Below, piece by piece: positions 16,164 to 23,731 of a DNA stretch of 64,000 bases. The stretch comes from Fodinibius sp. Rm-B-1B1-1. Lineage in GTDB: Bacteria > Bacteroidota > Rhodothermia > Balneolales > Balneolaceae. Under the pieces are notes generated by a model, which worked only from the letters and a program-made list of their open reading frames with translations, had not been told where the DNA came from and did not search any database. How positions within the stretch are numbered: position 1 is the stretch's first letter; each line of letters opens with the position of its first letter. The stretch covers positions 558,001 through 622,000 of the forward strand of contig NZ_JBCFYD010000002.1 of the NCBI RefSeq assembly GCF_038594945.1, written 5' to 3'. The position numbers and the translations under genes are program-made.

Positions 16164-16293
16164 GTATAACGACCTTGCGCATAACCGGCAGGCGCCGGAG
16201 CGTTGAATAAGTTTTAAAACGATAGATTAACCAATAACTGGAAGGGAGGCAAGGAGATGGCGAGGCCTGTCCGCGTTAATGCGCGGGTTAGGT
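16164..16293 (-). repeat. attC site 18
   Basis: Core sites GTATAAC (16164-16170) and GTTAGGT (16287-16293), 130 bp, with arms TTGCGCATAACCGGCAGGCG and GAGGCCTGTCCGCGTTAATG. Loop AAAACGATAGATTAAC, almost the same as in attC1. Confidence 0.92.
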
Positions 16294-16296
16294 GGC

Positions 16297-16545
16297 TTAA
16301 TTTGAGATAGAAGCTATGAACTGTAGTATAAAACCAAGAATTAGTATTCCTAAACCAAATTGTTCATAACGTAGATTGCGAATTGGTTTGCTTAGCCCTT
16401 CATCCCAAGTTATACCTTTTTTTAGTACAGCTTTGTCACCTTCTTTTTTCCAAGAAAGATTTCCCCAAAAAAGTAAACTAGCTCCCAATATATCTAAAAT
16501 TAATCCGAAGCTTGTCAAAGTTATATTGATTCCCAAAAAAGCCAT
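16297..16545 (-). CDS. Small two-pass membrane protein, cassette gene
   Basis: An 82-residue protein with hydrophobic segments at about 8-30 and 62-80 and a positively charged loop between them (SWKKEGDKAVLKKG). It lies 15 bases downstream of the zinc-binding gene at 16561-16821 and in the same orientation, so the two form a two-gene cassette. It ends 4 bases before attC18. I do not recognise the family. Confidence 0.65.
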   Translation of the reverse strand: MAFLGINITLTSFGLILDILGASLLFWGNLSWKKEGDKAVLKKGITWDEGLSKPIRNLRYEQFGLGILILGFILQFIASISN

Positions 16546-16560
16546 AATAAAGAATTTTTG

Positions 16561-16821
16561 TTATTCAGGATAGAGTGGATAAACTTTGCCAATTTCAGGC
16601 TTTTTGGGTGCATCGGGATGTTTTTCTCTATAATCCTCCCAAGCCCAACCATCAGTTACGGTACTTCCATTACAACCTTCATAATGGCACATTTGAAACT
16701 CTTCTCCATCTTTTTCAACTACTCTATAGTCATCTTCTTCATAAGCGCGTTCACAATGTAAACACCATAAGAACCCGCTTTCAGTCTTTCCAAACGCTTC
16801 AGAACGATGATTTTTTGACAT
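16561..16821 (-). CDS. Small putative zinc-binding protein, cassette gene
   Basis: An 86-residue hydrophilic protein. Cysteine and histidine pairs CLHC (about residues 20-23) and CHYEGC (about 44-49) are spaced as in small treble-clef or ribbon zinc fingers, followed by a conserved-looking tail (DGWAWEDYREKHPD). No catalytic motif is visible. It is the first gene of a two-gene cassette with a small membrane protein. It starts at ATG 16821, about 50 bases after the end of attC19. The function is unknown; RNA, DNA or protein binding are all possible. Confidence 0.7.
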   Translation of the reverse strand: MSKNHRSEAFGKTESGFLWCLHCERAYEEDDYRVVEKDGEEFQMCHYEGCNGSTVTDGWAWEDYREKHPDAPKKPEIGKVYPLYPE

Positions 16822-16869
16822 ATATAATTGGTTAATTTTAATATTTCTAGTTTATCGTTTTACGAAGCC

Positions 16870-16997
16870 ACCTAACGACCTTGCGCATAAGCTGCGTGCG
16901 CCAACGTGTTGAAATTGTTTACAGATGAAAGGGTAACTATAAAAAGAGAGGTTGGCAAAAATTGGCGAGGCACGTCCCCTTAATGCGCGGGTTAGGT
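16870..16997 (-). repeat. attC site 19
   Basis: Core sites ACCTAAC (16870-16876) and GTTAGGT (16991-16997), 128 bp, with arms TTGCGCATAAGCTGCGTGCG and GGCACGTCCCCTTAATGCGC. Confidence 0.92.
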
Positions 16998-17001
16998 AAA
17001 C

Positions 17002-17811
17002 TTACCCAAGAAGCTTAAAATTTAGATTGACTAGTAATTCTGATAATTCAATTTCTTCTTTTTTACAGAATTCAAAAAGTTGGATTGGTATGTCCCAGTC
17101 ATTAAAATCCTTTATTTCAACTTCTGGCTTTTCATCCATGTTCAAGTAATAATCTGTAGTCAAATCATATTTTTCTAAAATTCTTATATGTTTTTTTAAT
17201 TTCTCCGCTCTTGTTTGTGTTACTTCCTCTAACTCTTCCGGATTTATAACATTATCGAAGAAATTTTTCTCGTGCCTTTCAATCATAATGGTATAAACTC
17301 TCCTTGAATTTTCAGGTACTTTACTTAAGACATCCAAATATTCTTGAATATCCTTTGCAGTTTCTTCAAGTTCATCTTCTTTTAGATTCCAACTGAGGCT
17401 TTTACTTATTTTTGAAAGTTTTGCAGGAGGGGCAACTTTAATCTCTTTTGTCTTATCTGTGATACTATTGAATATTTTATCAACTGCTGAAGTATATCTA
17501 TCCTCATGCTGATATTTTATCATTTTAAGACGACCAACAGGAAATTTTTCTACATCGTTAGTTTTTGTGTGATGTATTTGACACAATAGCATCAGGTTAT
17601 CAAAACTTCTTCTTTCTTCATTTGTTTGGTCAGGATTAAATCTTTCGCCACCAGGCATGGCAGCCTCAATATGACATACTTCTCCAACATAATCTCCATC
17701 TTCGTCCATGATTACATTTTGGCATTTCGGAAAGGCACATTGATTACCTGATTTAAGATATAATTCTCTCAGAGTGTCTTTTTCTGGGGTGAGCCTTTTT
17801 GGTTCTTCCAA
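17002..17811 (-). CDS. HNH endonuclease-like protein, cassette gene
   Basis: A 269-residue protein with an N-terminal HNH domain. GNQCAFPKC holds zinc ligands C25 and C30, EVCHIEAA holds C46 and candidate catalytic H47, and FDNLMLLCQIHH holds N72, C77 and H80/H81. The PGGERFNPDQTNEERRSFDN loop is typical of stand-alone HNH proteins linked to defence. The C-terminal half is helical and charged and may sense or bind a partner. The first codon is TTG at 17811; there is no in-frame ATG nearer the cassette start. It is the only gene in the second cassette from attI. DNA cleavage is inferred from the motif. Confidence 0.8.
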   Translation of the reverse strand: MEEPKRLTPEKDTLRELYLKSGNQCAFPKCQNVIMDEDGDYVGEVCHIEAAMPGGERFNPDQTNEERRSFDNLMLLCQIHHTKTNDVEKFPVGRLKMIKYQHEDRYTSAVDKIFNSITDKTKEIKVAPPAKLSKISKSLSWNLKEDELEETAKDIQEYLDVLSKVPENSRRVYTIMIERHEKNFFDNVINPEELEEVTQTRAEKLKKHIRILEKYDLTTDYYLNMDEKPEVEIKDFNDWDIPIQLFEFCKKEEIELSELLVNLNFKLLG

Positions 17812-17845
17812 TCTGGAATGAAAATTTAGATTACAATTTAAGTTT

Positions 17846-18204
17846 ACCTAACGACGGAGCGCATAAGCTGTAAAACAAACCGATAACATAAATAGATGAG
17901 GAAATATTATGAGTACAAGCAAAAGTGAGCGCGATGAACCGACTAAGGAAAATATGAGAGATCTAATTATTCAATTGTGCAAGGATTTAAACCAAGCGCA
18001 TGATGAGATAATGGAATTACAAGATGCTGAACCGCAAAATTATGACTGGCCTACATGGACACCACAGGCAAATTCTTTGCGGTGGGCAGAACGTATGTTT
18101 GACATGCGGTTAACGAAGTTAAAACAAGCAAGTGAAAATCCAGAGCGCGAACAATATGCGGAAGGTTAAGGCGAGTTTTATCCGCTTAATGCGCATGGTT
18201 AGGT
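17846..18204 (-). repeat. attC site 20, 359 bp, with an ORF in its loop
   Basis: Core sites ACCTAAC (17846-17852) and GTTAGGT (18198-18204). The stem is intact: GCGCATAAGCTGTAAAAC at the low end pairs with GTTTTATCCGCTTAATGCGC at the high end. The loop is about 230 bases longer than usual and is filled by the reading frame 17909-18169. It is the attC of the first cassette in the array. Confidence 0.85.
17909..18169 (+). CDS. Hypothetical protein encoded inside the attC20 loop
   Basis: An 86-codon plus-strand frame lying wholly between the two arms of attC20. It starts with ATG 17909 behind GATGAGGAAATATT (a clear GAGGA ribosome site, uncommon in this window) and ends in TAA at the point where the conserved GGCGAG arm resumes. 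The product is acidic and helical with a tryptophan-rich middle (NYDWPTWTPQANSLRW). Codon use and composition look like real protein. I do not recognise the family. It faces the integrase and against the array. Its exact fit inside the hairpin loop is very unusual. Confidence 0.6.
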   Translation: MSTSKSERDEPTKENMRDLIIQLCKDLNQAHDEIMELQDAEPQNYDWPTWTPQANSLRWAERMFDMRLTKLKQASENPEREQYAEG

Positions 18205-18214
18205 ACACGACATT

Positions 18215-18430
18215 ATGGAAACAGGCATAAAGCTTTGGTGGAATAACTTATGGAGATCCAGAAAATACACTCCTAAAAAATGCACTTGTGGTGAAAGGGA
18301 AACCTGTACGCAACAATTCTATTATACCAACAGGGGCGGAATGGGAATTGATGGGGGCATGGGGGAATGTGGCAAGATTAGGGATAAGATTAAGAAGGCA
18401 AATAACCTTAGAAACAAAGAGTGTACCTAA
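18215..18430 (+). CDS. Small cysteine-rich hypothetical protein, first cassette, opposite strand
   Basis: A 71-codon plus-strand frame in the first cassette, starting ATG 18215, 11 bases after attC20, and stopping with TAA inside the attI-side core (18428-18430). The product contains CTCGERETC, GGMGIDGGMGECG and a final CT, so five cysteines; a small metal-binding protein is possible. No competing minus-strand frame exists in this stretch. It faces against the array and would need its own promoter. A stop formed by the recombination site means that its C-terminus depends on what lies at the junction. Moderate doubt that it is expressed. Confidence 0.45.
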   Translation: METGIKLWWNNLWRSRKYTPKKCTCGERETCTQQFYYTNRGGMGIDGGMGECGKIRDKIKKANNLRNKECT

Positions 18431-18450
18431 CTGTAATTATACCAACTAAG
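18425..18450 (-). other. Candidate attI recombination site
   Basis: On the minus strand GTTAGGT (18431-18425) is the junction core between the first cassette and the integrase side. A second GTT-containing motif, GTTGGT (18446-18441), lies 10 bases beyond it. Position between intI and the first cassette is as expected for attI. Exact limits cannot be set by eye. Confidence 0.6.
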
Positions 18451-18511
18451 GTATGTGTATAAATTTTTATATCAAGGCCTCTATTTTCCTGAAAAATAGG
18501 GTAAAGTCCAA

Positions 18512-18541
18512 AACCTATATTATTTCAGAATATTATGTCAA
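18512..18541 (-). promoter_or_regulatory. Candidate cassette promoter (Pc) region
   Basis: On the minus strand TTGACA (18541-18536) is followed by AT-rich DNA with TAATAT (13-base gap) and ATAGGT (17-base gap). It lies upstream of attI and points into the array, where a common cassette promoter is expected. The -10 element is uncertain. Confidence 0.25.
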
Positions 18542-18640
18542 AGGGTATTGATATAACATTGTGATGTAATATTAATTTGTAAGGAGTGGCTGGTTTAGCG
18601 GTCTTACTAATAAAACGTTGGTACAAAGTGCTTCTTCATT

Positions 18641-19600
18641 ATGTCTGATAAATCTTTATTGAGTCGGATGAGATCAGAAATTCGACGGAGAAATTATAGT
18701 TATCGAACGGAGCAGGCTTATACTACTTGGGTTGTCCGGTTTGTCAAGTTCCATGATTTATGTCATCCCAATGAAATGAACGAAAAGGAGGTGATTGAAT
18801 ATCTCAATTATTTGGCAGAAGAACGCAATGTTGCGGCTTCAACACAAAATCAGGCGTTATGTGCTATCCTTTTTCTTTATGAACATGTCCTTAAAGATCC
18901 TATAGAGGAAATGATGGATTTTAAACGGGCAGAAACACCTAAAAAGTTACCTGTCGTGTTAACATCTGATGAGGTAAAGCAAGTTTTAAATCTGTTGGAT
19001 GGTACCCCAAAACTTGTCGCTGAATTACTTTATGGGGCGGGACTTCGCATATCGGAATGCCTTAGACTTAGGGTGTTGGATCTTGACTTTAGTTATAATC
19101 AGATTCAAGTAAGATCCGGAAAGGGGAAGAAAGACCGAATTACGATTATGCCACAGACAACCAAGAAGAAGCTGAAAGACCAGGTTCAGAAAGTTAAGAT
19201 GATTCATAAAAAGGATACAGCTGCAGGTTATGAAGAAACCCTGCTGCCTAAAGCTTTATCGAAAAAATATCCCAACGCTTCTAAACAGTTGAAATGGCAT
19301 TATCTTTTTCCCTCTCCAAAACGGGCAAAAGATCCGAGATCGGGATTAGTTCATCGCCATCATATCTCGGACTCGACTATCCAGAGAAAAGTGAAGCAGG
19401 CGGTGAAGAAGAGTGGAATCAAAAAACATGCAACCTGTCACACACTTCGCCATAGCTTTGCTACACATCTGTTGGAGGATGGATATGACATCCGAACAGT
19501 CCAGGAGCTACTGGGCCATAAAAATGTAAACACGACCATGATTTACACCCATGTCATTAAAAATAAAGGTAGTATTGTCAAAAGCCCCATCGACAGCTAA
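18641..19600 (+). CDS. intI: Integron integrase (tyrosine recombinase)
   Basis: A 319-residue tyrosine recombinase. The N-terminal SAM-like core-binding domain occupies about 1-95. Catalytic residues are R136 (GAGLRISE), H267 and R270 ([12 protein letters not shown]), H293 (LLGHKN) and nucleophile Y302 (MIYTH). An extra segment at about 202-225 ([20 protein letters not shown]) is the IntI-specific patch absent from XerC/D and needed to bind folded single-stranded attC. It catalyses attI x attC and attC x attC recombination. It is divergent from the array, starts at ATG 18641, is slightly shorter than IntI1, and appears intact. bioB follows after 64 bases, convergent. Confidence 0.97.
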   Translation: MSDKSLLSRMRSEIRRRNYSYRTEQAYTTWVVRFVKFHDLCHPNEMNEKEVIEYLNYLAEERNVAASTQNQALCAILFLYEHVLKDPIEEMMDFKRAETPKKLPVVLTSDEVKQVLNLLDGTPKLVAELLYGAGLRISECLRLRVLDLDFSYNQIQVRSGKGKKDRITIMPQTTKKKLKDQVQKVKMIHKKDTAAGYEETLLPKALSKKYPNASKQLKWHYLFPSPKRAKDPRSGLVHRHHISDSTIQRKVKQAVKKSGIKKHATCHTLRHSFATHLLEDGYDIRTVQELLGHKNVNTTMIYTHVIKNKGSIVKSPIDS

Positions 19601-19664
19601 GCTGAACAATAAAACAACGAAAGCTGACAGCTGTATCCTTCTCATTTTGCCCTTTCTACTTTTA

Positions 19665-20699
19665 TTATTCCGCTGCCTCCGCACTTTCAGGCACATGTTT
19701 TTCTTTTGCATCCTTAAAAGCTTCACGAGGTTCTAATCCAAGGATTTCGAACATGCGTTTATCCTCTTCCAGCTCATTGTTGTCAGTAGTTAATAGTTTT
19801 TCGCCGGTAAAAATAGAGTTTGCTCCAGCCATGAAACAGAGCGCCTGCTCTTCCATACTCATATCCACGCGTCCGGCAGAAAGACGCACCATAGAATCGG
19901 GCATAGTGATACGAGCGGTGGCAATCATCCGGGCCATATCGTACCAGGGTACTTTAGGTTGATCTTCGAGCGGGGTACCTTCGACGGCGATTAGGGCGTT
20001 AACGGGGACTGATTCGGGGTGCTCGGGCATGGTTGAAAGGTTATGGATAAGTTCAATTCGATCGTCATCCGTTTCACCCATCCCGATAATACCTCCACTG
20101 CAAACGCTGATATCATTTTTTCGAACGCGTTCTATGGTATCCAGACGGTCTTGGTATTTGCGGGTAGAAATGATCCGATTATAGAAATCTTCTCCCGAAT
20201 CGAGATTGTGATTGTAGGCATAGAGACCGGCTTCTTTGAGCTTAGCTGCTTGCTCATCAGTGAGCATTCCCAGGGTGCAGCAGACTTCCATCCCCATGTC
20301 GGTAATCTCGCTTACCATATCCAACACTTGGTCAAAATCTTTGGTTTCGCGTCCACAACGCCAGGCTGCTCCCATACAAAAGCGTGTGCTCCCGGCTTCT
20401 TTGGCGCGTTCGGCGGCGGATAGAATTTCTTTGGGTTCTAACATATCTTCAGCTTCCACATCAGTATCGTGATGGGCCGACTGCGGACAGTAGGCACAGT
20501 CTTCGGGACATCCCCCGGTTTTAATCGACAGCAGGGTGCAAACTTGCACTTCCCCCGTTTCTTGATGTTCGCGGTGTACGGTTGCAGCACGATAAATAAG
20601 TTCCATCAAAGGAGTGTGGTAGATATCAGAAATTTCATCTTTGGTCCAATCTGTTCGTAAATCAGCCATGATATTTGGGGTATTAGGTCTGTAATTCAT
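19665..20699 (-). CDS. bioB: Biotin synthase
   Basis: A 344-residue radical SAM enzyme that inserts sulfur into dethiobiotin, the last step of biotin synthesis. The cluster-binding motif is GGCPEDCAYCPQS (C64, C68, C71), followed by RFCMGAAWRCGRET and VCSGGIIGMGE, all BioB signatures including the [2Fe-2S] ligands. The start is ATG 20699; an internal ATG at 20669 (MADLRTDW) is also possible. No other biotin gene is adjacent. It marks the boundary between the integron and core chromosome. Confidence 0.97.
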   Translation of the reverse strand: MNYRPNTPNIMADLRTDWTKDEISDIYHTPLMELIYRAATVHREHQETGEVQVCTLLSIKTGGCPEDCAYCPQSAHHDTDVEAEDMLEPKEILSAAERAKEAGSTRFCMGAAWRCGRETKDFDQVLDMVSEITDMGMEVCCTLGMLTDEQAAKLKEAGLYAYNHNLDSGEDFYNRIISTRKYQDRLDTIERVRKNDISVCSGGIIGMGETDDDRIELIHNLSTMPEHPESVPVNALIAVEGTPLEDQPKVPWYDMARMIATARITMPDSMVRLSAGRVDMSMEEQALCFMAGANSIFTGEKLLTTDNNELEEDKRMFEILGLEPREAFKDAKEKHVPESAEAAE

Positions 20700-20850
20700 T
20701 GTATCGCATGTAGATAAGTCACCAAATACTATTTATCGTGTAGCTATAATGCAATCAACTTTTCAATTTTTATTAGTGGATAGGTAGATTAGATATCTTC
20801 AAATCCGTAAACTTTGCATCACTTTTTTGCTTACTATTAAAAGTTCAGTT

Positions 20851-21552
20851 ATGAAAAATATCCTCAAAAACGGTAAGGCTTCTTTTACTGTTGAAACGCC
20901 TTATAAATTGATTGAGACAGGCTCCTTGTCGTCCCAAAAACCTCTTATTGTGTATCTGCATGGGTTTAATCAGAATATTGAACTGTTTGAAAAACTGGTT
21001 GAGCCAATGTTTGATGTTGAGGGGTACCATCTTTTTATACAGGCACCGTATCCTATTTATGATCGCAGTCGTGAGAAAAAGGTCGAGGAGTGGGGATGTT
21101 CGTGGTATTTGTATGATGGGGAGCAGGAACAGTTTGTAAAATCTTTGGAGTCGGCATCGGAGTTTGTGGAGGTGGAAATCGACAGAGTTATCAAGCAGGT
21201 ATCACCATCACGCACTGCTGTTTTAGGATATTCTATGGGCGGCTATTTGGCAGGTTATCTGGGGTTGTCACGCTACCCGCAGGTGGATGATTTAGTGGTT
21301 GTTGGTGCGCGCATTAAAACGGAGGTTTTTGCAGGTAAACCCCAAAATTATGAGCAGCTTAATGTATTGGCATTGCATGGATCAGCCGACAGAAGTGTAA
21401 AAAGTGGGCCACAAGAAAAAAGTTGCCGACAGCTTGCAAAGTGGGGCACAAGGGTAACATTTAAAGAGCTTGAGAAGGGACATAAATTAGATGAGCAATA
21501 CCTGGATGAAGCTAAGAGCTGGCTTAACTCTTTTGGCTATAAATTATTATAG
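20851..21552 (+). CDS. Alpha/beta hydrolase, phospholipase/carboxylesterase type
   Basis: A 233-residue cytoplasmic alpha/beta hydrolase. I start it at ATG 20851; the longer frame from 20827 needs a TTG. Landmarks are the oxyanion strand PLIVYLHGFNQN, the nucleophile elbow GYSMGG with the catalytic serine, an aspartate in LALHGSADRSV and the histidine in LEKGHKL, completing the triad. It resembles the YpfH/carboxylesterase group acting on short acyl esters. A stand-alone gene, divergent from bioB. Confidence 0.85.
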   Translation: MKNILKNGKASFTVETPYKLIETGSLSSQKPLIVYLHGFNQNIELFEKLVEPMFDVEGYHLFIQAPYPIYDRSREKKVEEWGCSWYLYDGEQEQFVKSLESASEFVEVEIDRVIKQVSPSRTAVLGYSMGGYLAGYLGLSRYPQVDDLVVVGARIKTEVFAGKPQNYEQLNVLALHGSADRSVKSGPQEKSCRQLAKWGTRVTFKELEKGHKLDEQYLDEAKSWLNSFGYKLL

Positions 21553-21651
21553 ATTTTGAGATATAAACTTAGCATGTTTACCATCAGTTGGTTATAATCT
21601 ATCAACGATAAACTACAGGACGCAATTTAGGGAATAGATAAATTTACTACC

Positions 21652-22329
21652 ATGAATGTACTTGTCATTGAAGATGATCCTTCCGTACGCACGTTGGTAA
21701 AGGCGGTATTGGAGAAAAATGAATATGACGTGGATATTGCTGAGACGGCTAAAAGTGGTGAAGAACGGGCCGTAGAAAATTCGTATGATATCATTATCCT
21801 TGATCTGGGATTACCCGATGGAGATGGTTTCGATTTGGCGAAAGATGTCAGAGATCAGGAAATAACAACACCTATTTTAGTACTTTCGGCCGAGCAGGAA
21901 ACGGATGTCAAAATAAAGTGTTTGCGCGCCGGCGTTGATGATTATTTGACAAAGCCTTTCAATACCGAGGAGCTTTTAGCACGCATAGAGGCTATCGGGC
22001 GACGTACGGTTGAAGTAAATGGAAATCGTACCCTGGAGTGTGGTGAGTTGAAAATAAATATGCTGGAGCGCGAGTTCTGGGTGAACGAAACAAAGGTTGA
22101 TTTGACCAATAATGAGTATAACCTGTTGGTATACTTATTAAAACGAAAAAATAATATCGTTACCCAGGAAGAGATTGCCGAAAATGTATGGGATATCCAT
22201 TTTGATACACAGACGAATTACATCAACGTATATATTAGTTATTTGCGTAAGAAAATTCGCAACCATTCGGAGGACGAATATATAGACACTGTTCGTAAGA
22301 AAGGATTTATTATTAGATGTGAAGATTAA
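21652..22329 (+). CDS. OmpR/PhoB-family response regulator
   Basis: A 225-residue two-domain regulator. The receiver domain (1-115) has the acidic pair D8/D9, phospho-acceptor D51 (ILDLGLPDGDG) and the TKPF lysine. The C-terminal winged helix (about 125-222) contains LTNNEYNLLVYLLKR and TNYINVYISYLRKKI, the DNA-recognition helix of the OmpR/PhoB class. No histidine kinase is next to it, so the partner must be elsewhere. It ends at a strong shared terminator. Confidence 0.95.
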   Translation: MNVLVIEDDPSVRTLVKAVLEKNEYDVDIAETAKSGEERAVENSYDIIILDLGLPDGDGFDLAKDVRDQEITTPILVLSAEQETDVKIKCLRAGVDDYLTKPFNTEELLARIEAIGRRTVEVNGNRTLECGELKINMLEREFWVNETKVDLTNNEYNLLVYLLKRKNNIVTQEEIAENVWDIHFDTQTNYINVYISYLRKKIRNHSEDEYIDTVRKKGFIIRCED

Positions 22330-22349
22330 AGGAAGTGGGATAACGCATT

Positions 22350-22391
22350 AAAAAACCCTTGCAGGAAATTGCTTCTTGCAAGGGTTTTTTA
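22350..22391. terminator. Bidirectional intrinsic terminator
   Basis: AAAAAACCCTTGCA and TGCAAGGGTTTTTT form a long perfect stem around a 12-base loop, with A and T runs on both sides. It lies between the convergent response-regulator and CBS genes and can stop both. Confidence 0.92.
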
Positions 22392-22409
22392 TTATAAATA
22401 ATTGCGGAT

Positions 22410-22853
22410 TTATCCCGGGTATTTACTTTCGCCCTGGATGTATTGTCGCATATTTTTAATTTCTACTTTCTGTTTGGAAATGATCGATTTCACTAAATCT
22501 CCAATCGATATTACTCCGGTTACTTGGTTAGATTTTACGACAGGTAAGTGACGAATTTTATGTTCCGTCATGATGGCCATACATCGCTCAACGGAATCAG
22601 AAGGAGTAACACAAAGGACATCCTCTGTCATAATTTCTCGAACTTCGGTACTCTTCGATGAGCGGCCTTTTAAAATGACTTTGCTCCGGTAATCTCGTTC
22701 ACTGATGATACCAGCAAGATCGTCATTATCTAAAACCAGAAGCGCTCCAATGTTTAATTCGTCCATCTTGCTAATGGCATCGTAAACTGTTTCATTAGGG
22801 GCGATGGAGTAAACCTTATTTCCCTTGTTGTGTAGTATATCCCTTACAAGCAT
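22410..22853 (-). CDS. CBS-pair domain protein
   Basis: A 147-residue protein made of two CBS motifs (about 8-60 and 72-125: IGALLVLDNDDLAGIISERD and CMAIMTEHKIRHLPVV...GVISIGDLVKS). CBS pairs bind adenosine nucleotides and act as cytoplasmic energy sensors, usually attached to other domains; here the pair stands alone, as in the inosine-monophosphate-dehydrogenase-like stand-alone group. It starts at ATG 22853 and is divergent from trmH. Confidence 0.93.
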   Translation of the reverse strand: MLVRDILHNKGNKVYSIAPNETVYDAISKMDELNIGALLVLDNDDLAGIISERDYRSKVILKGRSSKSTEVREIMTEDVLCVTPSDSVERCMAIMTEHKIRHLPVVKSNQVTGVISIGDLVKSIISKQKVEIKNMRQYIQGESKYPG

Positions 22854-22936
22854 ACGACCTCCGTTTTTTATGTAGAAAAGATTTGCCTTAGAACATTATA
22901 ACATTTCTTTACATTAAAAACATAATCACTGTTTAG

Positions 22937-23623
22937 ATGGATCAGAGCCTAAAAAAAGAACTTATTACCTATTTACGAGAATTTGCAACGACCAGCCGCT
23001 GGGAAACCATAAATAAGGTGCTGGAGAAAAGAACTCGGTATTTGACGGTCGTACTTGAGGATATTTATCAGCCTCATAATGCCAGTGCGGTATTACGGAG
23101 CTGCGATTGTTTTGGGATTCAGGATGTGCACATCATCGAAAACAAAAATGAGTTTGATCCCAATAAAGGGGTAACTATTGGCGCTGATAAATGGATTAGC
23201 CTACAGTCTCATAATCAGCCTAAACAAAATAATACGGCCGCCTGTTTTGAACAATTGAAGGGGCAAGGATATCAGATCATTGCGACGACTCCTCACGAAA
23301 ATGATGTTAATATTGATGAGGTTTCGTTAGATCAAAAAACAGCGCTGTTATTTGGGGCTGAACTTACGGGACTTTCGGATTATGCGCTGGAACATGCCGA
23401 TGGGTATGCAAAAATTCCGATGCAGGGATTTAGTGAAAGTTTTAACATATCAGTAAGTGCGGCGCTTTGCCTTTATGAATTGAGTCAGCGAATGCGGGCC
23501 CAACGAGATGATTGGCAATTAGATGAAAACGAGATTATCGACTTGCAGCTCGATTGGCTTAAAAAGACGGTTCGGGCTCCAGAAAAGCTTATTGATCGGT
23601 ATCTTTCGGAAAGGGAGGAGTGA
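22937..23623 (+). CDS. trmH: tRNA (guanosine-2'-O)-methyltransferase, TrmH/SpoU family
   Basis: A 228-residue SPOUT methyltransferase predicted to methylate G18 in the D-loop of tRNA with SAM. Motif 1 is the N-terminal VLEDIYQPHNASAVLRSCD (with the asparagine and arginine used in catalysis), motif 2 is LLFGAELTGLSDYAL, and motif 3 is IPMQGFSESFNISVSAALCLYE, which forms the SAM-binding trefoil knot. Length and the C-terminal helical tail fit TrmH rather than the 23S rRNA enzymes, though substrate assignment is by similarity. Confidence 0.9.
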   Translation: MDQSLKKELITYLREFATTSRWETINKVLEKRTRYLTVVLEDIYQPHNASAVLRSCDCFGIQDVHIIENKNEFDPNKGVTIGADKWISLQSHNQPKQNNTAACFEQLKGQGYQIIATTPHENDVNIDEVSLDQKTALLFGAELTGLSDYALEHADGYAKIPMQGFSESFNISVSAALCLYELSQRMRAQRDDWQLDENEIIDLQLDWLKKTVRAPEKLIDRYLSEREE

Positions 23624-23669
23624 ATAGCTGATTTACTATGATGATTGCCTGGAAGTAGGGTTTTGTCAA

Positions 23670-23700
23670 AAAAAAGAGGCTACCCGGAAGTAGCCCCTTA
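23670..23700 (-). terminator. Intrinsic terminator of the M23 peptidase gene
   Basis: Read on the minus strand, GGGGCTAC and GTAGCCTC pair around CCGG-centred bases and are followed by an uninterrupted T run. It lies 30 bases after the stop codon of the M23 gene. Confidence 0.85.
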
Positions 23701-23731
23701 AAATAGTTGTTTATACTATCTTTAAATCATC

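Larger units (their letters stand above)
1..19600 (-). mobile_element. Sedentary chromosomal integron: intI plus a cassette array of at least 21 cassettes
   Basis: A tyrosine integrase of the IntI type lies at the right end and reads right. To its left are twenty recombination sites, each bounded by inverted core sites (RYYTAAC-like at the low end, GTTRKRY-like at the high end), separated by short genes that mostly read left. This is the standard layout intI - attI - gene/attC - gene/attC. Eighteen of the twenty sites share the same arms, as in lineage-specific chromosomal integrons. No transposase, resistance gene or conjugation gene was seen. The array is open at the left edge, so the true cassette number is unknown. 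Confidence 0.95.

Noticed and set aside
264-18204. The regularly spaced 130-bp repeats could be read as a CRISPR-like array
   Set aside because: The repeats are imperfect palindromes far longer than CRISPR repeats, spaced by genes rather than 30-base spacers, and bounded by integron core sites; intI is present and no cas gene is seen.
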